From: Limnoperna fortunei
Taxonomy: Eukaryota > Mollusca > Bivalvia > Mytilida > Modiolidae
NCBI GenBank assembly: GCA_944474755.1
Contig: OX104118.1
Coordinates: 67,895,575 to 67,959,574, forward strand
DNA length: 64,000 nt
Direction of reading: 5' to 3'
The notes below the pieces were generated by a model. The model had not been told where the DNA came from. It worked only from the letters and a program-made list of their open reading frames with translations, and did not search any database. Positions 48,301-58,160 of this stretch are shown here, piece after piece; positions within the stretch are counted from its first letter, which is position 1, and each line of letters opens with the position of its first letter. The position numbers were made by a program, and so were the translations under genes.

Positions 48301-48627
48301 ATCCTCAACGCAAATAAATCAATCCTCAATTATTTATATTCTTCAGAAGCATCTTGCACATGTGTCTGTGATACAACTAAACAAACTGTGAATATAAGTA
48401 TCGAAAAGATTATGGAGGATATAACGGTGGACAAAAAGACAACATCGGTTTATAAACGAAAATTTTACTCCGCTCGCGACTCTAGGATTTCATCTACAGG
48501 TATGGGAATCACAGCTGGTGTCATTTTGATGTCAGTTGCATTCGGTGTCGTCGCTATGGACAGTCACAGAATTACAGCAAGCGTGCACATCTTTTGGCAG
48601 AGATTACACAAAATATTTAACTTTTGA
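36234..48627 (+). CDS. Membrane receptor with two C-type-lectin-like domains, PAN domain and TM
   Basis: Eight exons: 36234-36306, 38135-38282, 39447-39652, 40149-40314, 44851-45074, 45737-45988, 47364-47540, 48347-48627. They join in frame to 508 residues plus stop, with consistent phases. Order: signal peptide, CTLD 1, CTLD 2, PAN/apple domain, a stalk of 17-residue repeats, a cysteine-rich CTCVC juxtamembrane part and one transmembrane helix (GITAGVILMSVAFGVVAM) with a short basic tail. Neither CTLD shows the EPN/QPD or WND calcium-sugar motifs, so sugar binding is doubtful. Bivalves carry large families of such CTLD proteins, often immune-related; that role is inference. A paralogous first exon sits at 63043-63115. 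Exon 7 could also start at 47373 (three residues fewer). Confidence 0.8.
36906..37915 (+). repeat. 34-bp minisatellite in lectin intron 1
   Basis: About thirty tandem monomers of the form CAGTTAACCTTGCCATCACC-ACGTTACACTTTGG, many arranged as alternating types (CCACATCACACTTTAG versus CCACGTTACACGTTGG), i.e. a dimeric higher order of about 67 bp. Copy 2 of the duplication has a single unit at 63.79 kb. Confidence 0.9.
38135..38282 (+). CDS. Lectin receptor exon 2: CTLD 1, first half
   Basis: Acceptor ATTTCATTTAG, donor GTAAGT. Encodes VHAQFLLDDKTMQQWSTAQT then TCERQNSSLVLITD and ELTHYLKN, the W..A...C...... SLV.I pattern of C-type lectin folds. Confidence 0.85.
38891..39020. mobile_element. 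Fold-back element 2
   Basis: Two 59-bp arms (GGGTATAATAATGTACCCAT to ATTTTTACC and its near complement) around a loop GAGCGATAGCAA. Lies in intron 2 of the lectin gene. Confidence 0.7.
39447..39652 (+). CDS. Lectin receptor exon 3: CTLD 1, second half
   Basis: Acceptor CTATTTTAG, donor GTATGT. Encodes FTFWTKHRAN, LNYLCVYAIFEV, RRFGWSTAKCQDLHYVVCYK: the FW.G/C.Y/W...C....VC end of a CTLD. No WND triplet. Confidence 0.85.
39779..39985 (+). repeat. tRNA-derived SINE, near full length
   Basis: Head with A-box-like GGAGGCTGAATGGATAACG, B-box GGTTCGAGTC at 39853, then GGTCAGGGGTTTTCTGC, TACTCCGCC and the tail CCCAATAAAAACTGGACGCC followed by ATGATATAGCTGAAA. Best-preserved member of the family in the window. 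Confidence 0.8.
40149..40314 (+). CDS. Lectin receptor exon 4: CTLD 2, first half
   Basis: Acceptor CTTATATGTAG, donor GTTCGT (weak). Encodes PPVEVILYTGSCKTNQLNAS, NICLETGMTLVEIENN and FLMESLWSQA, again the C...GM.LVEI pattern. Confidence 0.8.
41614..42143 (+). repeat. Three tandem 177-bp repeats in lectin intron 4
   Basis: Units start with ATTTTAGTTTACCCTCAGCT at 41614, 41791 and 41968. Each contains CTAGATTCGAACTCC, whose complement GGAGTTCGAATC is a B-box-like motif, and ends in GGGTAATTGCATAAAT. Units are nearly identical, so the triplication is recent. Confidence 0.85.
42630..42955. repeat. Palindrome-rich tandem repeats (ATATCGTTTTCTCGAGAT class)
   Basis: Five to six loosely spaced units of about 55-60 bp containing ATCGAGATCAC, ATATAACAATATCGTTTTC and CCGAGATA. 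The unit is close to self-complementary. Confidence 0.65.
43085..43332 (+). pseudogene. LINE reverse transcriptase fragment
   Basis: Reads FVFVDLKKAFDYVHRNSLVY then KLVLNSKSCKFLRIV, a frame change, and SGEIRVRKGENLSPIIFSLY then LINF. These are RT motifs A (F.D..KAFD.V) and B (G..QG..LSP..F). In lectin intron 4. Confidence 0.75.
43590..44470 (+). repeat. Degenerate minisatellite AAGCCAAAGAACACTGACCAG, block 1
   Basis: Roughly twenty-five units of variable length built from AAGCCAAAGAACACTGACCA and GAACACTGAACAG. On the complement it reads as spurious CSGQCSVAS repeats. Intron 4 of the lectin gene. Confidence 0.85.
44471..44590 (+). pseudogene. Decayed duplicate of the exon-5 acceptor region
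   Basis: GTCAAGACAATGAAAACTG ... TTGACCTTTCGTCTTTCGAT ... TTTCTGTTTTACTACCTTCT GG parallels 44766-44880 (TTAAGACAATAAAAACTG ... CATTCGTCTTTCAATTAATA TTTCAGTGTTGCTTACTTCT GG). The invariant AG of the acceptor has become TG here. Confidence 0.65.
44591..44765 (+). repeat. Degenerate minisatellite AAGCCAAAGAACACTGACCAG, block 2
   Basis: Five to six units of the same family as 43590-44470, ending 85 bp before exon 5. Confidence 0.85.
44851..45074 (+). CDS. Lectin receptor exon 5: CTLD 2, second half
   Basis: Acceptor AATATTTCAG, donor GTAAAT. Encodes VAYFWTGHLSINSYTD, MLTWVGEFYCVTAVVD and QLGWTTKDCNTQIQEFMCQR, ending the second CTLD. Two further potential donors follow within the next 75 bp. 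Confidence 0.85.
45058..45215 (+). repeat. Tandem repeat carrying the exon-5 splice donor
   Basis: The last 17 nt of the exon plus donor and intron start (GTGTCAGAGGTCACTAGGTA AATATGTAGTTC) are repeated about four to five times with a 34-37-bp period. GTAAAT donors are intact at 45075, 45109 and 45146 and lost in later units. Use of the second would add 34 nt and shift the frame. Confidence 0.85.
45737..45988 (+). CDS. Lectin receptor exon 6: PAN/apple domain
   Basis: Acceptor ACGTTACAG, donor GTAAGT. Encodes DDCYFKVHAGV, AVYKCERECRL, TPCGGFNYNNSKEECTYLKL and DLHEKICTI: the C...C.C...C.GF.YN....C.L cysteine pattern of PAN domains. Confidence 0.85.
45990..47363. other. Lectin intron 6
   Basis: Contains a CAAT microsatellite at 47127-47150. 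A possible acceptor at 46592 would give a nine-residue alternative C-terminus (GHCFCYIIT), considered unlikely because exon 7 joins exon 6 in frame. Confidence 0.4.
47364..47540 (+). CDS. Lectin receptor exon 7: repeat stalk
   Basis: Three 51-bp repeats (starts 47403, 47454, 47505) encode GSGNVNTSSV-xxSPVxP, 17 residues each. Every repeat has an N-glycosylation sequon (NTS) and several Ser/Thr, fitting an extended glycosylated stalk. Acceptors at 47363 and 47372 are both in phase. Donor GTATGT. Confidence 0.75.
48347..48627 (+). CDS. Lectin receptor exon 8: juxtamembrane, TM and tail
   Basis: Acceptor TTATATTCTTCAG. Encodes ASCTCVCDTTKQTVNIS, TVDKKTTSVYKRKFYSARDS, the helix GITAGVILMSVAFGVVAM and a tail ending LHKIFNF, stop TGA at 48625. 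The CxCxC plus KKTTS.Y.R...SA.D layout resembles other molluscan CTLD/PAN receptors that I recall, all uncharacterised. Confidence 0.8.
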
Positions 48628-50130
48628 ACTCCACAGTTTACGAAGAATTTGGTGTTTTAAAATATTGTATCATAATGCTTCTCCGAAAACGAAAACTGTT
48701 GAACATCGAACTTGTTTTAATAATATAATAATTGCCAGTCGTGTCTTGGTATATGTACTGGTGTCTAAAGATCACAAGTTTTGTAGTTAATATTCCCACT
48801 TGTGTTCCAATTGAATAGTTTTTCTCTTTTTTGCATGTTAAAGCACACAGATACCTACAGGCACATTTGCCCCATCTTAGTATTGTTAATACTTATGTAT
48901 TCGTAACTTTGTAGCATGCAAGGCTAATTTTGTCTCTAAATTATTTCATGCACTTGTCAATCTAACAGTTTTACCGTGGTAAGTTGGTTTAACCCACAAG
49001 AAGGCTTAAAAGTCAAAGCTCATAAAGACACCTGTATACATAGCACAATGTTTCTAAAGGCTTAGAAGAAAATCGCAAATATTGTCTTAACATCTTGTTA
49101 ACTGCAAACTTTAGGTAACGGAGTAACGCGTTATAAAAAGCAATATGTGCTGTTGTTTCTTAGTGCAGTAGTAAATGTTCTAAAAAAGTAAGTTACTGAA
49201 CAGTGTAGTTTCATTTCAGTTATAGTCAGTGGCGGTCATATTCTGGTATAACATGTTAAGGTTTATATCTAGTATTGGTATTTATGGTGAATGTTTGATA
49301 TCCAGTGGCAATATATCGTTATTCAGGAGAATAGAACAAGTATTAAAGTGATCCATCATTTGGTAAATATGAGAGGGACATTTTTTTTACCAGTGAACGT
49401 GATTGCAACGCAGATAAGAAATGTAGCTTCACAATCCACACCCTTTCAACATATAAATATGCACAAGCTTTTTTCCATGCTCTTTAACGTATGTAGAGCA
49501 TAACACTCTAATTTTAGGACTTAAACGCCTCCGCCTGTAGAAATTGATTACCAGATGAAGTTCATGGTCCACAATCTACCAGGCGCTGAAATGGTTCAAC
49601 ACAAGTCTTTTTGATATGGCCCTATGCGCCATGAGTATTTCTAGTTATTGATACTGATGGAGTCAACATGTCAATACAAGATACAATAAAAAAACGAGAG
49701 GGCCTCTCTTATCCACCATCAGTTTGGTCACCCATTCGAATTTCGGCGAATTTACTTTATTCAGAAATGTAACAATGAGTCCATACAAAGTGTACTGTTA
49801 AAATATCTTGCATTTATTGTTTTAAACAAATGATTCGTCAATATTAGTATACAATTGTTTCAACTTAATTACCGTTCGTTTAAGCGATACACTTACCAAG
49901 ACATTTTTATCGCCGAAATGTGAATGTACTGTCATACGTCCTAATATTCCATGGTAGTTTCATATATACATGTTAAGATTAAGTAAAGGTCAGGCTCTAC
50001 ATCTTCACATTGTAAATTTTGACAATCAAACGAAATATTCCAGAACGATCATCTGTGCCGTTGGACCATGACCAATCACAATCTAGTTAATGCATTTAGT
50101 ATTCTCAATTTGAAACTTTGGAATGGATAT
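48628..50130. other. 3' flank of lectin gene, no gene seen
   Basis: No perfect AATAAA in the first few hundred bases after the stop; AT-rich DNA without recognised features. Confidence 0.35.
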
Positions 50131-50134
50131 TAAT

Positions 50135-52560
50135 TTAACCCTTGAACAATTTAAGTTTAACAATGTGAACACTTGCCAGTGAATTATCCAACATGAGAAT
50201 ATTGCCTTGTTTATCTGTACACATATCTTCACACATGAAACGTGGTGACAACGTCTTGTCGCCGTCATAAACAAACAAATGCTCCATATGCTTGTCGTAG
50301 ACTTCTACTGCGCATGTGTTATCAATACTATTGAAAGAAGCAATACAAATCTCGTACTGAATGTTTTTGCACTTGACAATATAGACAGCTGTTCATTGAC
50401 TTTTGGCTTAAGTTCTTTTATGCGCTTACCATTTAAGTCATAAATCTGTACCACAATTTCATTTTTGTTGTATGCATAAACAGGAATTACGTTAGATATA
50501 CACAACAACACATTTCTACCAGACACCGTAAAGCAAGGTATTCTAAACTTTGGCAATTTCAGAACAGGTGACGATTAAGTAGACCCATCGTCTTTTAGGG
50601 TACAATTTTCAATGAGCGATAAAAAATTGATGTTAGTAATAAAAGAATTGATTTTAGTAATAAAAAGATTCGAATCGTCAGAAGCAGCAATGGTGTCAAG
50701 CCCTGGAACATCAAGCTTTGTTTATGACAGATTTGGAACCAAAATCTATCAATTAAACTCCAACACCATGATACGACACCCATGCACGATGCGTTCCCAC
50801 TAGAATAACTTTCGAAATCGAATATGTGCCCAGTTCCATTCTTGATATGAATGTTATACCATCACCTGGAATAAATTGATCATTTTTGAAATGACAAAAA
50901 AGTCAATGTCTTCTAACTCTAGAGTAGTACCATTGTACATAGTGAGGGCATTAGTTGTTGTTCCAATCATTTGGGAAGCTACATTAGTAGTAGCATACAC
51001 CATTTGTTTGGCTAACATCATAGTTTCTGTAAGATTGTTGCTGTTATTTCAGGCGGTACTGTTTCTTTCGATTATGTTACTTCTTGTTGTGATGCTGTCG
51101 TCAGAGTTGTAACTTCTTGCTCCGAGTCCTTTCTTGTCTGGTTATCTTTTTCAGCTAATTTGGGTGGTTTTTTTGTACATTATCCAATTGCCGGTTTTCA
51201 GTATGAGTTGTTTCCAAAGATTGTGTGTTTGGTATTAAAACTGTTGTTACTGTTTGTTCTTCGGACGCAGGAACTGTTTTCAAAATAGTATTTTCGTCGG
51301 TTTTCTGTGTTATGTTTCCGTTCACTGGTGGCAGGTGGACTTTGACTGGATCAAATCCTAACCCATCTGAACTTAAAACTTTATTCGATTGTAATGGATT
51401 CCACCTGGTTTCGAGCTTCGTGTCGGTAAAATCTTTCCTGTACGTTCTTGGTCAATAATAACATTATACAATTAATGACTTTGATATAGGTCACTATCAG
51501 GATTTATCAGCCAGAGAAGTGTAATATTCACCGAGCCGCTAGGCGAGGTGAATATACATTTTGAGGGCTTATAAATCCTGATAGAGACCGTATATCAAAG
51601 TCATTAATTGTTTTATTACATGAATAAAACCGCCATCTCCATTGATCAGAAAAACTGAGGATGTATATTCTATTGGAGCGCCTGCTTACATTTTGTAATT
51701 GTTGTAATGTTAGTTACCCTTAATATGTTTTATTTAATACTGCATTTTGATATCAATTTGCTGATAATCCTGAAATTCCAGTTTCAAATATTGAGAAGAG
51801 TATAATTGAATGAATATATCGCAGAACCGACGTGTTGTTTACACGCACGATGTATGTATAGCTGACGTCATTGAATTGTGTACAATTAATACAATCGATT
51901 TGAATGGACGACTGAATTTATTAAGACGGCTATTCTGATTGGCTAAAACATAAAAACCAGGTCGATATCGGATTCCGCTTGACTACTATGCAGCGGAATC
52001 GTGCAGCGTACAAACATTTTATGTAATTTTAGTACTGTTGCGATTTATCGTGACCCGAAAGTTGTTTTTTGACAAATCAAAACAACACAAAATTCTATTC
52101 ATGTAATAATATTATTTGCAGACTTTTCTGTTTGTGATTATTCTCGTCAAGTTTGCTGTTACCTTCTGAGGGTTTGCTTTTCTTTCTCTTGACGTCATCT
52201 TTTAACACTTTACCTTTTGAAGGAGTATTATCTGGCATTGTCTTGTTAATTTCGTCTTTATTTCTATTGACTATTCCAGAAACGACAGCAGTGGCAGTTG
52301 CAGAGTTTTTATTGGCAGAAATTTTAATTTTTCAGTTTCAGCCGTCTGTATTGTTAATGGTTTGTTATTGACCTGTTGTAATGGTTTAACCTGATCATTA
52401 CTGCTCTTGTAGTTCTGGCGCAGTAAGAGTCAACCGTACTGTTTTTCCTGTTCTTCGACGTCACACTTTGCACGACGGCCTCGGCGATACATGTTTCAAT
52501 AATTGCGCAGTCGACTTCTGATGCCAAAGAGCTGTGTTTTGCTTACTGTCATCTTCTAGT
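50135..52560 (-). pseudogene. TRIM/NHL-like gene relic
   Basis: Minus strand, in order: KNSATATAVVSGIVNRNKDE and DDVKRKKSKPSEG (disordered linker), an inserted block at about 51.46-52.12 kb, VKVHLPPVNGNITQKTDEN and PASEEQTVTTVL, KPPKLAEKDNQTRKDSEQ, MLAKQMVYATTNVASQMI, GDGITFISRMELGTYSISKV, IPCFTVSGRNVLLCISNV, VVQIYDLNGKRIKEL and, after a frameshift near 50375, FMCEDMCTDKQGNILMLDNS and LASVHIVKL. The C-terminal part has the CxD..GN....D......HI pattern of NHL-type propellers in molluscan TRIM proteins. At least four frame breaks. No RING or B-box could be identified. Family call is by pattern only. Confidence 0.55.
51469..51610. mobile_element. Fold-back element 3
   Basis: CAATTAATGACTTTGATATA starts the left arm and its complement ends the right arm; the stem also includes CTATCAGGATTTAT. 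Loop core GAGCCGCTAGGCGAG. It lies inside the TRIM-like relic. A nearby inverted pair (ATTACATGAATA at 51616 and TATTCATGTAAT near 52098) suggests a larger inserted element. Confidence 0.7.
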
Positions 52561-53137
52561 ACTTCAGCCTCTTATATAATGTTGTAGAAGATTTAGTGTA
52601 AGCGTTACTTTCCTATATTTGATAGTGATATTTAATATTTGATATTGATGTTTAAAAAATATTGTAAAACTAAAATGGCCATGTTATTAGGGTAGGTGAA
52701 GTGGAGAGTTGAATCAAATCTACAACGGAAGGAAGTGTCCGATTTATATCTGTGATCCGGCTTACCAAGGATCGATCAATATAAGAGGAGGATAGAAGAA
52801 GGATGTATTAACAGGTTAACAATTTTGTGTTTTTCCCAAAACAGTAAATTTAAAACAATGATAACAGATAACAGAAATTTACATAAAAAAATCGAAAAAA
52901 ATAAGATAACAACAGAATCACATAGGCAATAGTATAAACAGCAAACAGTGTTTTTATTTCCATTATAACAGTTAAAAACAATGTCATTTTTTAAGAATAC
53001 AGATAACAGCTAATGGTTGAAATCAGTTAACATTTGCTGTATTTAAGAAAAACAGTTAACACACCTGTAAAAATGCACAAAACACATTAACAGAAAATGT
53101 CCTTCCCCATTTAACTTGTTAATATAAACTACATTGA
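52561..53137. other. AT-rich flank of Penelope-like element
   Basis: A-rich with scattered GTTAACA; no gene or RT domain recognised. Confidence 0.35.
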
Positions 53138-53872
53138 CGACGATTTTATAAATATATAAAATACAAAACGGAACTGATCATTAAACAACTAAATAAAGTA
53201 GACAATTTAGACAGGGAAGACCTTCTCAAATACAAAACGAAAAAAATAAATGACAGAGTGCCACTGGTATTGACCTATTCCGATGCCTTACCTAACATCC
53301 ATTCCATTTTACATAAACACATATCAACATTACACAGATCAAAAAATTTAAAAGATATTTTTCCACAGCCACCACTAGTTGCATTCCGCAGAGACAAAAA
53401 TATAAAAGATATTCTTGTCCATAAGAAACATAATAACAAATTTTATCATAAAGATAATAAATGTGAGCCATGCGGCAAAAATTGTGCTTTGTGCCCATAC
53501 ATAGTTAAGGATAATAGTCTTAAATGAAAGGACGGGACAAAATACCAGATACAAGGACATATAAATTGTAAAACAGTTGGAATAATTTATGCGATATTTT
53601 GTAAAAAATGTAACAGTATTGTATATGTTGGACAAACTGGTGACACGTTTTATCAAAGGATGCTTTTAAACTTTTCAAAAATAAGAACAAGAAAACAAGA
53701 CTCCGTAGCCACACATTTTTATACAGATGGACACGGCATTGATGATTTCTCTGTAATTGGAATTGAGAAAGTCTATGGGGAAGATACTTACAGAAAAGTC
53801 AAAGAATCGTTTTGGATAAAAAAGCTTCAAACTCTACATACAGACGGTCTTAACCAGCAGATTGACATTTAA
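53138..53872 (+). pseudogene. Penelope-like element 3' end: zinc-binding and GIY-YIG endonuclease
   Basis: One frame from 53138 to a stop at 53870, broken by a single in-frame TGA at 53525. Contains RVPLVLTYSDALPNIHSIL, LKDIFPQPPLVAFRRDKN, a cysteine box CEPCGKNCALC, then GIIYAIFCKKCNSIVYVGQT (GIY-YIG with C..C insertion), VATHFYTDGHGIDDF and ESFWIKKLQTL. This is the C-terminal endonuclease of an animal Penelope-like retroelement; the RT part is absent (5' truncation). With only one stop it is the least decayed element of this type in the window. Confidence 0.8.
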
Positions 53873-53923
53873 TTAACATTTATACACATTATTACTTATC
53901 CATATTGTATAACTTTTATACAA

Positions 53924-53924
53924 T

Positions 53925-53987
<63 letters not shown>

Positions 53988-54037
53988 CCCCCACCCCCCC
54001 GTTTTAGGTATCTATTAATTTATTTATACTTTTTAGT

Positions 54038-54108
<71 letters not shown>
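53924..54108 (+). repeat. (TTTA)n microsatellite, two blocks
   Basis: Runs at 53924-53987 and 54035-54108, separated by a C-rich interruption. Confidence 0.95.
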
Positions 54109-54195
54109 CTTTTCCATTCGTATTATTTCGATTGTGATTCCCGCCAATCTATGTTCAAATTGCAAATAACATAACTTCATCACTATGCAATAAAA

Positions 54196-54233
54196 TTCCG
54201 CTGAGGAAGGCCGTGAGGCCGAAACGTTCGGAA
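54196..54233 (+). ncRNA. Hammerhead-ribozyme-like motif
   Basis: TTCCG (stem I) - CTGAGGA (core CUGANGA) - A - GGCC GTGA GGCC (stem II) - GAAA - CG TT - CGGAA (stem I'). All core blocks are in the right order, with a minimal stem III as described for Penelope-associated hammerheads, and it lies 320 bp after the GIY-YIG stop. One extra A before stem II departs from the strict consensus. Predicted cleavage would be after the second T of GTT. Confidence 0.55.
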
Positions 54234-54274
54234 AATTAAACAGAGTTTTTATATTTATTCTTAAAGAGACTATG

Positions 54275-54397
<123 letters not shown>

Positions 54398-54399
54398 TG

Positions 54400-55435
54400 A
54401 GATTGATCCGGAAAAGATGACCATATTACTTACCCCTTCCTCTTTTTACTAGGAGATAAAACTATAATTTAAGCTATAAATGACATAATAGGTAAAACAT
54501 GGTATTTTTTCCAATAAAGACATCTCATTTGTCGCTTGATAATACTTTTTTTTCTAGTTTTTTCTTAACGTTTTATTAATTATTTATTATAAAATCCTAA
54601 GATATTATGTCATATAGTCAGTGTTGTGAATAAACTTCTTCCGTATTTTGTAGTCTGTTTTGCTCTCTCTCTCTACAACACTTATCGTTATCTACTTGCA
54701 TTGTGTACGCAGTTTTGAATTGACTTTGTGTGTTTTTTAAACGCAGCTGTTTTTTTGTGCCTGTATGTATTAATGTCTAAACCCTCTATTATATGTATGT
54801 ATTATTTGTTTATATATTCTTTGTTTCCTCTTGTACACATGTGTGTCTGAGGCTTAATAAAAAGTTGTCTTATCATCTCTTGTCGAACCTGAAGATGAAT
54901 GATTTTTTATATGGTTTTATATTATGAACACTGGTTAATGCTTAAAAGATCTCAGGCATCCTTAGCTTGTAAGCTTGGCTTCATCTACAGCAGTGTTTAT
55001 AGCTTATATGTGACGTTTGCAAAAATCAGTCAATAATAAAATTCATATCATAGCATAATTTTAAAATGAAAGTAAGTAATATAATATATATTCGTGTTAA
55101 ACAAACACAATTTTCATATCTAAAAATTATAAATATTTCAGATGAATAAAAGAATATTTTTAAATATAAAAATTATACCATATAAACATTCATATTCTGC
55201 AGTAGAATAATTGTAAATTCATTTTATATAAATTAACTGAACCCAAAATTAAAGGTTAATTACTAAAAGAACACATTACATAATAACAACATCTATTGTT
55301 CTGGCCATATTGGAATAGCCAGAATATATAATTTAAATTTTGGAATAGCCAGAAGACACCCAAATAGTAAATATCACGTTTATGGTTTTAATGTAAAAAG
55401 AGCAGCTTTTGAAACTTATCCAATTGTATTCTGTT
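54400..55435. other. AT-rich DNA, no gene seen
   Basis: No recognised feature. Confidence 0.35.
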
Positions 55436-55439
55436 GTGT

Positions 55440-55690
55440 CGTGTTCATACGTCCTGAACATACTCGATTTTTATCTGATGATGCATTCAGTGAAATTGAA
55501 CAAGAATTTGTGTCCTTTTGTACAAAAGTTGAAAACAGTTTGTCTAATTGGCGATTTTAATGCACGCACATTTGAAGAAAATGACTTTGTTGAACTAGAA
55601 GAAAATAAACATAGTAATGACTTTGTTGATAATCATACTGCTATACTTACAAGCCTTAACATAAAAAGAATATTAATATTTTTATTGTCA
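55440..55690 (+). pseudogene. LINE endonuclease (EEP) fragment
   Basis: FIRPEHTRFLSDDAFSEIEQ then EFVSFCTKV, and in a shifted frame KTVCLIGDFNARTFEENDFV and HTAILTSLNI. GDFNART is the signature of the apurinic-like endonuclease of non-LTR retrotransposons. One frameshift between the two parts. Confidence 0.7.
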
Positions 55691-56079
55691 TAAATATATA
55701 AAAAAAAGTATTAGAACTATAACTAAAACTGTTAAACTGTTTAGATAATGTGAAACGTGCAAAACGATGATATAGACTCACGTTTAAATTTAAAAGGAGC
55801 AGTCGTCTCCAAACCTGCTAGACAAACATTTCGCACTGATGAACAAAGTGCTGCTAATCACTTTAAAGGGAAAAACTCAAATGAAAATGAAACACGCTGG
55901 TCTGGAATGTAAAGGTGCTAGACAGCAGTATCGGTCCAAATACAGTTTAAAACAAATAATACAATTTCAAATGGGATTTTCTTGATGAGAAAAGAAAATT
56001 CCTTCACATAAAATTCCGTTGAAGACTATGCCAGAGAATGAATTATGAGAGAAAGGGAACAAGACCCAGACGTAGATGC

Positions 56080-56345
56080 GCTGTCTAACTGTGTACGAAC
56101 AATAAGGACTTGGTACAACGTCGAATTAAAAATCTTAGACGTTGCATTTATGATCGACCTAAATCCGTATTCAAAGTAGAGGATGCTATGAGGGGCCCCA
56201 ATTCCCTCCATGACAAATATGTTACCGTTATTAAAACAAACGCTGTAGTATCTGGCATTAGTAGAGTCTCGCCAAATATTGCATTTCATGATAACAATGA
56301 TAAAACTGAATTGGTTAATAATAATGGCTCTAAAACGAAGTTTAT
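56080..56345 (+). pseudogene. LINE reverse transcriptase fragment, start of duplication copy 2
   Basis: From about 56225, VIKTNAVVSGISRVSPNIAF then HDNNDKTELVNNN parallels 30.11-30.21 kb. The preceding VQRRIKNLRRCIYDRPKSV is not part of the shared block and is unidentified. Confidence 0.5.
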
Positions 56346-57557
56346 GAAGACATATTGTTTTTTGCCCTGTTTCTTATCATTTTTTCTTCCACTTTCCGCT
56401 CGCCAAAATTTTGTCCTACCATTTTCTCGGACACCATTATTTGGAACAACATGAAACTTCACCGAAAAATAGGCCATGGCTTAAAGTGGTGCACTCTAGT
56501 TTAAAAATTTTGAAATTTGCGGCCATCTAGAAATGGCCTCAATTAAAAAAAATATAAAAAAATCTAAAAGTTAATTGGTATATATGTAGAGTATGTTATA
56601 CCGCACCATATGACAGACATGTGACTTTCTATGGTAGCCAGTTCGAAAAGGGATGACCGCCAAAAATTCAAAAATGCTCCGATTTGAACGAAACTTGGTT
56701 TTCAGGCAGATTAAGATGTAAATGCATGTTAGTCATAAAATTTAAGCTTGATCATAGCATAGCAGTCATCTTTAAATACCTTCCATTTTGAAAACGATAA
56801 AAATTCTTTAAAATCTCAAAATGTATGCATTTAAATGAAAGTTCAATATAAGTGGAGTATGTTATACCGCTCCATATGACACATCTTGACTGTTTATGGC
56901 AACCATTTTTAATCCAAGATGGGTGTCAAAAATTCAAAATGCCCCGATTTGCATGAAAATCGATAGTAATAAAAATTTTAATTTGATCATGGTGGCCAAT
57001 TGAAATATTAACTACAAAATTAATAAATGCTCCGATTTGCAACAAACTTGGTTCAAAAGAAAATAAAGTTGCTGTGTCAGGATGTCGAATCCATTTATAA
57101 TTCATAAGATCATATTCATGTTTAATTATATTTATTTTTGAATTATTTTTAATAAAAACATTTAATTTTGTTTTACACTTTACACACTGTAAGACATTGT
57201 TCAATTTAAAATCTACAACACCCAGTTATATGGTATATGGAGAGTTGAGCATGTATCTAATAAGTATAGATATAAAAGTTAGATGTATCACTTTTGGGGG
57301 AGATTAATCACTGGAAAACAATTACAATTATTAAATATTTTTTATATTCTGTCCAGTAAACTTAACTTAAGTTCTTTTGGAACCATTTTCATGAATATAA
57401 GGGCCTCTTAAATTTTTCATAGTGTCGATATTAAAATCACGTGAAAAGTAGAGTTTTCAAAATAAAATTTTGATTTAATAAATACTTTAATAGCCTTAGT
57501 ACTAAGATGCTATTAAATTATGTAGATGGCAAAATTTGGACAGGGAAGTGTGTTGCT

Positions 57558-58160
57558 GTAATTTGTGTACTTATTTAAAATTAGGAGATGAATATCATCA
57601 TATATTTGAATGCACTGCTTTACTAAATAAAAAAGGTCAAAGGTAAACAGTTCAGGCGTTATCACTAGGCAGAAAACTGCAAATTTATAAAATGTATAAA
57701 TGACAGCCTTACTATGCCTCCCGGCCAGATACATTGTAACTGAAACTTTGATTTGTCTTATGTATATATAGTGTACATAGTATGTGTACGAAATGTAATT
57801 GTGTTGTTGTCTGTTTTGTTTGTTTATTTGTTTTGTTATTCTATGTACACATGTACTATTGGCAGTATAAGAAATAAAAATATATAGTATTGTTCCTTGA
57901 TTATCACAACATGTTGATCGTGGCAAAACTCAATATCAAAATATGAACACATTAAAAATCACCAAAGTATTAAAAAAATACGAGACAAAATATATGCAAA
58001 GTAGATCGCCGCTCTCAAATGATATGACAAGCCATTAAAATGACCCGAGTTTTGGAATTTTGGTGATACAACATTATAATCATTTGGATTTTAAACATTG
58101 TTTGGGTGTAACCGACACTGATGAGTCTTGATATTAACCTTGGTATTTTTGATATAATTT
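57558..58160 (+). mobile_element. Truncated LINE 3' end inserted in copy 2
   Basis: CTYLKLGDEYHHIFECTALL then NKKGQR is the zf-RVT-like end of a LINE ORF2. Copy 1 passes directly from GAAATGTGTTACTGT to TTCAGTTTCC (33823-33842), so this block is an insertion. No clear target duplication. Confidence 0.6.

Noticed and set aside
51469..51610. Structural RNA hairpin or microRNA precursor
   Set aside because: The near-perfect long stem with a shared loop core recurs at four sites with different arms, fitting fold-back elements better than a microRNA.
57513..57926. 137-codon minus-strand open frame
   Set aside because: Antisense to the LINE zf-RVT-like tail on the plus strand; no domain of its own.
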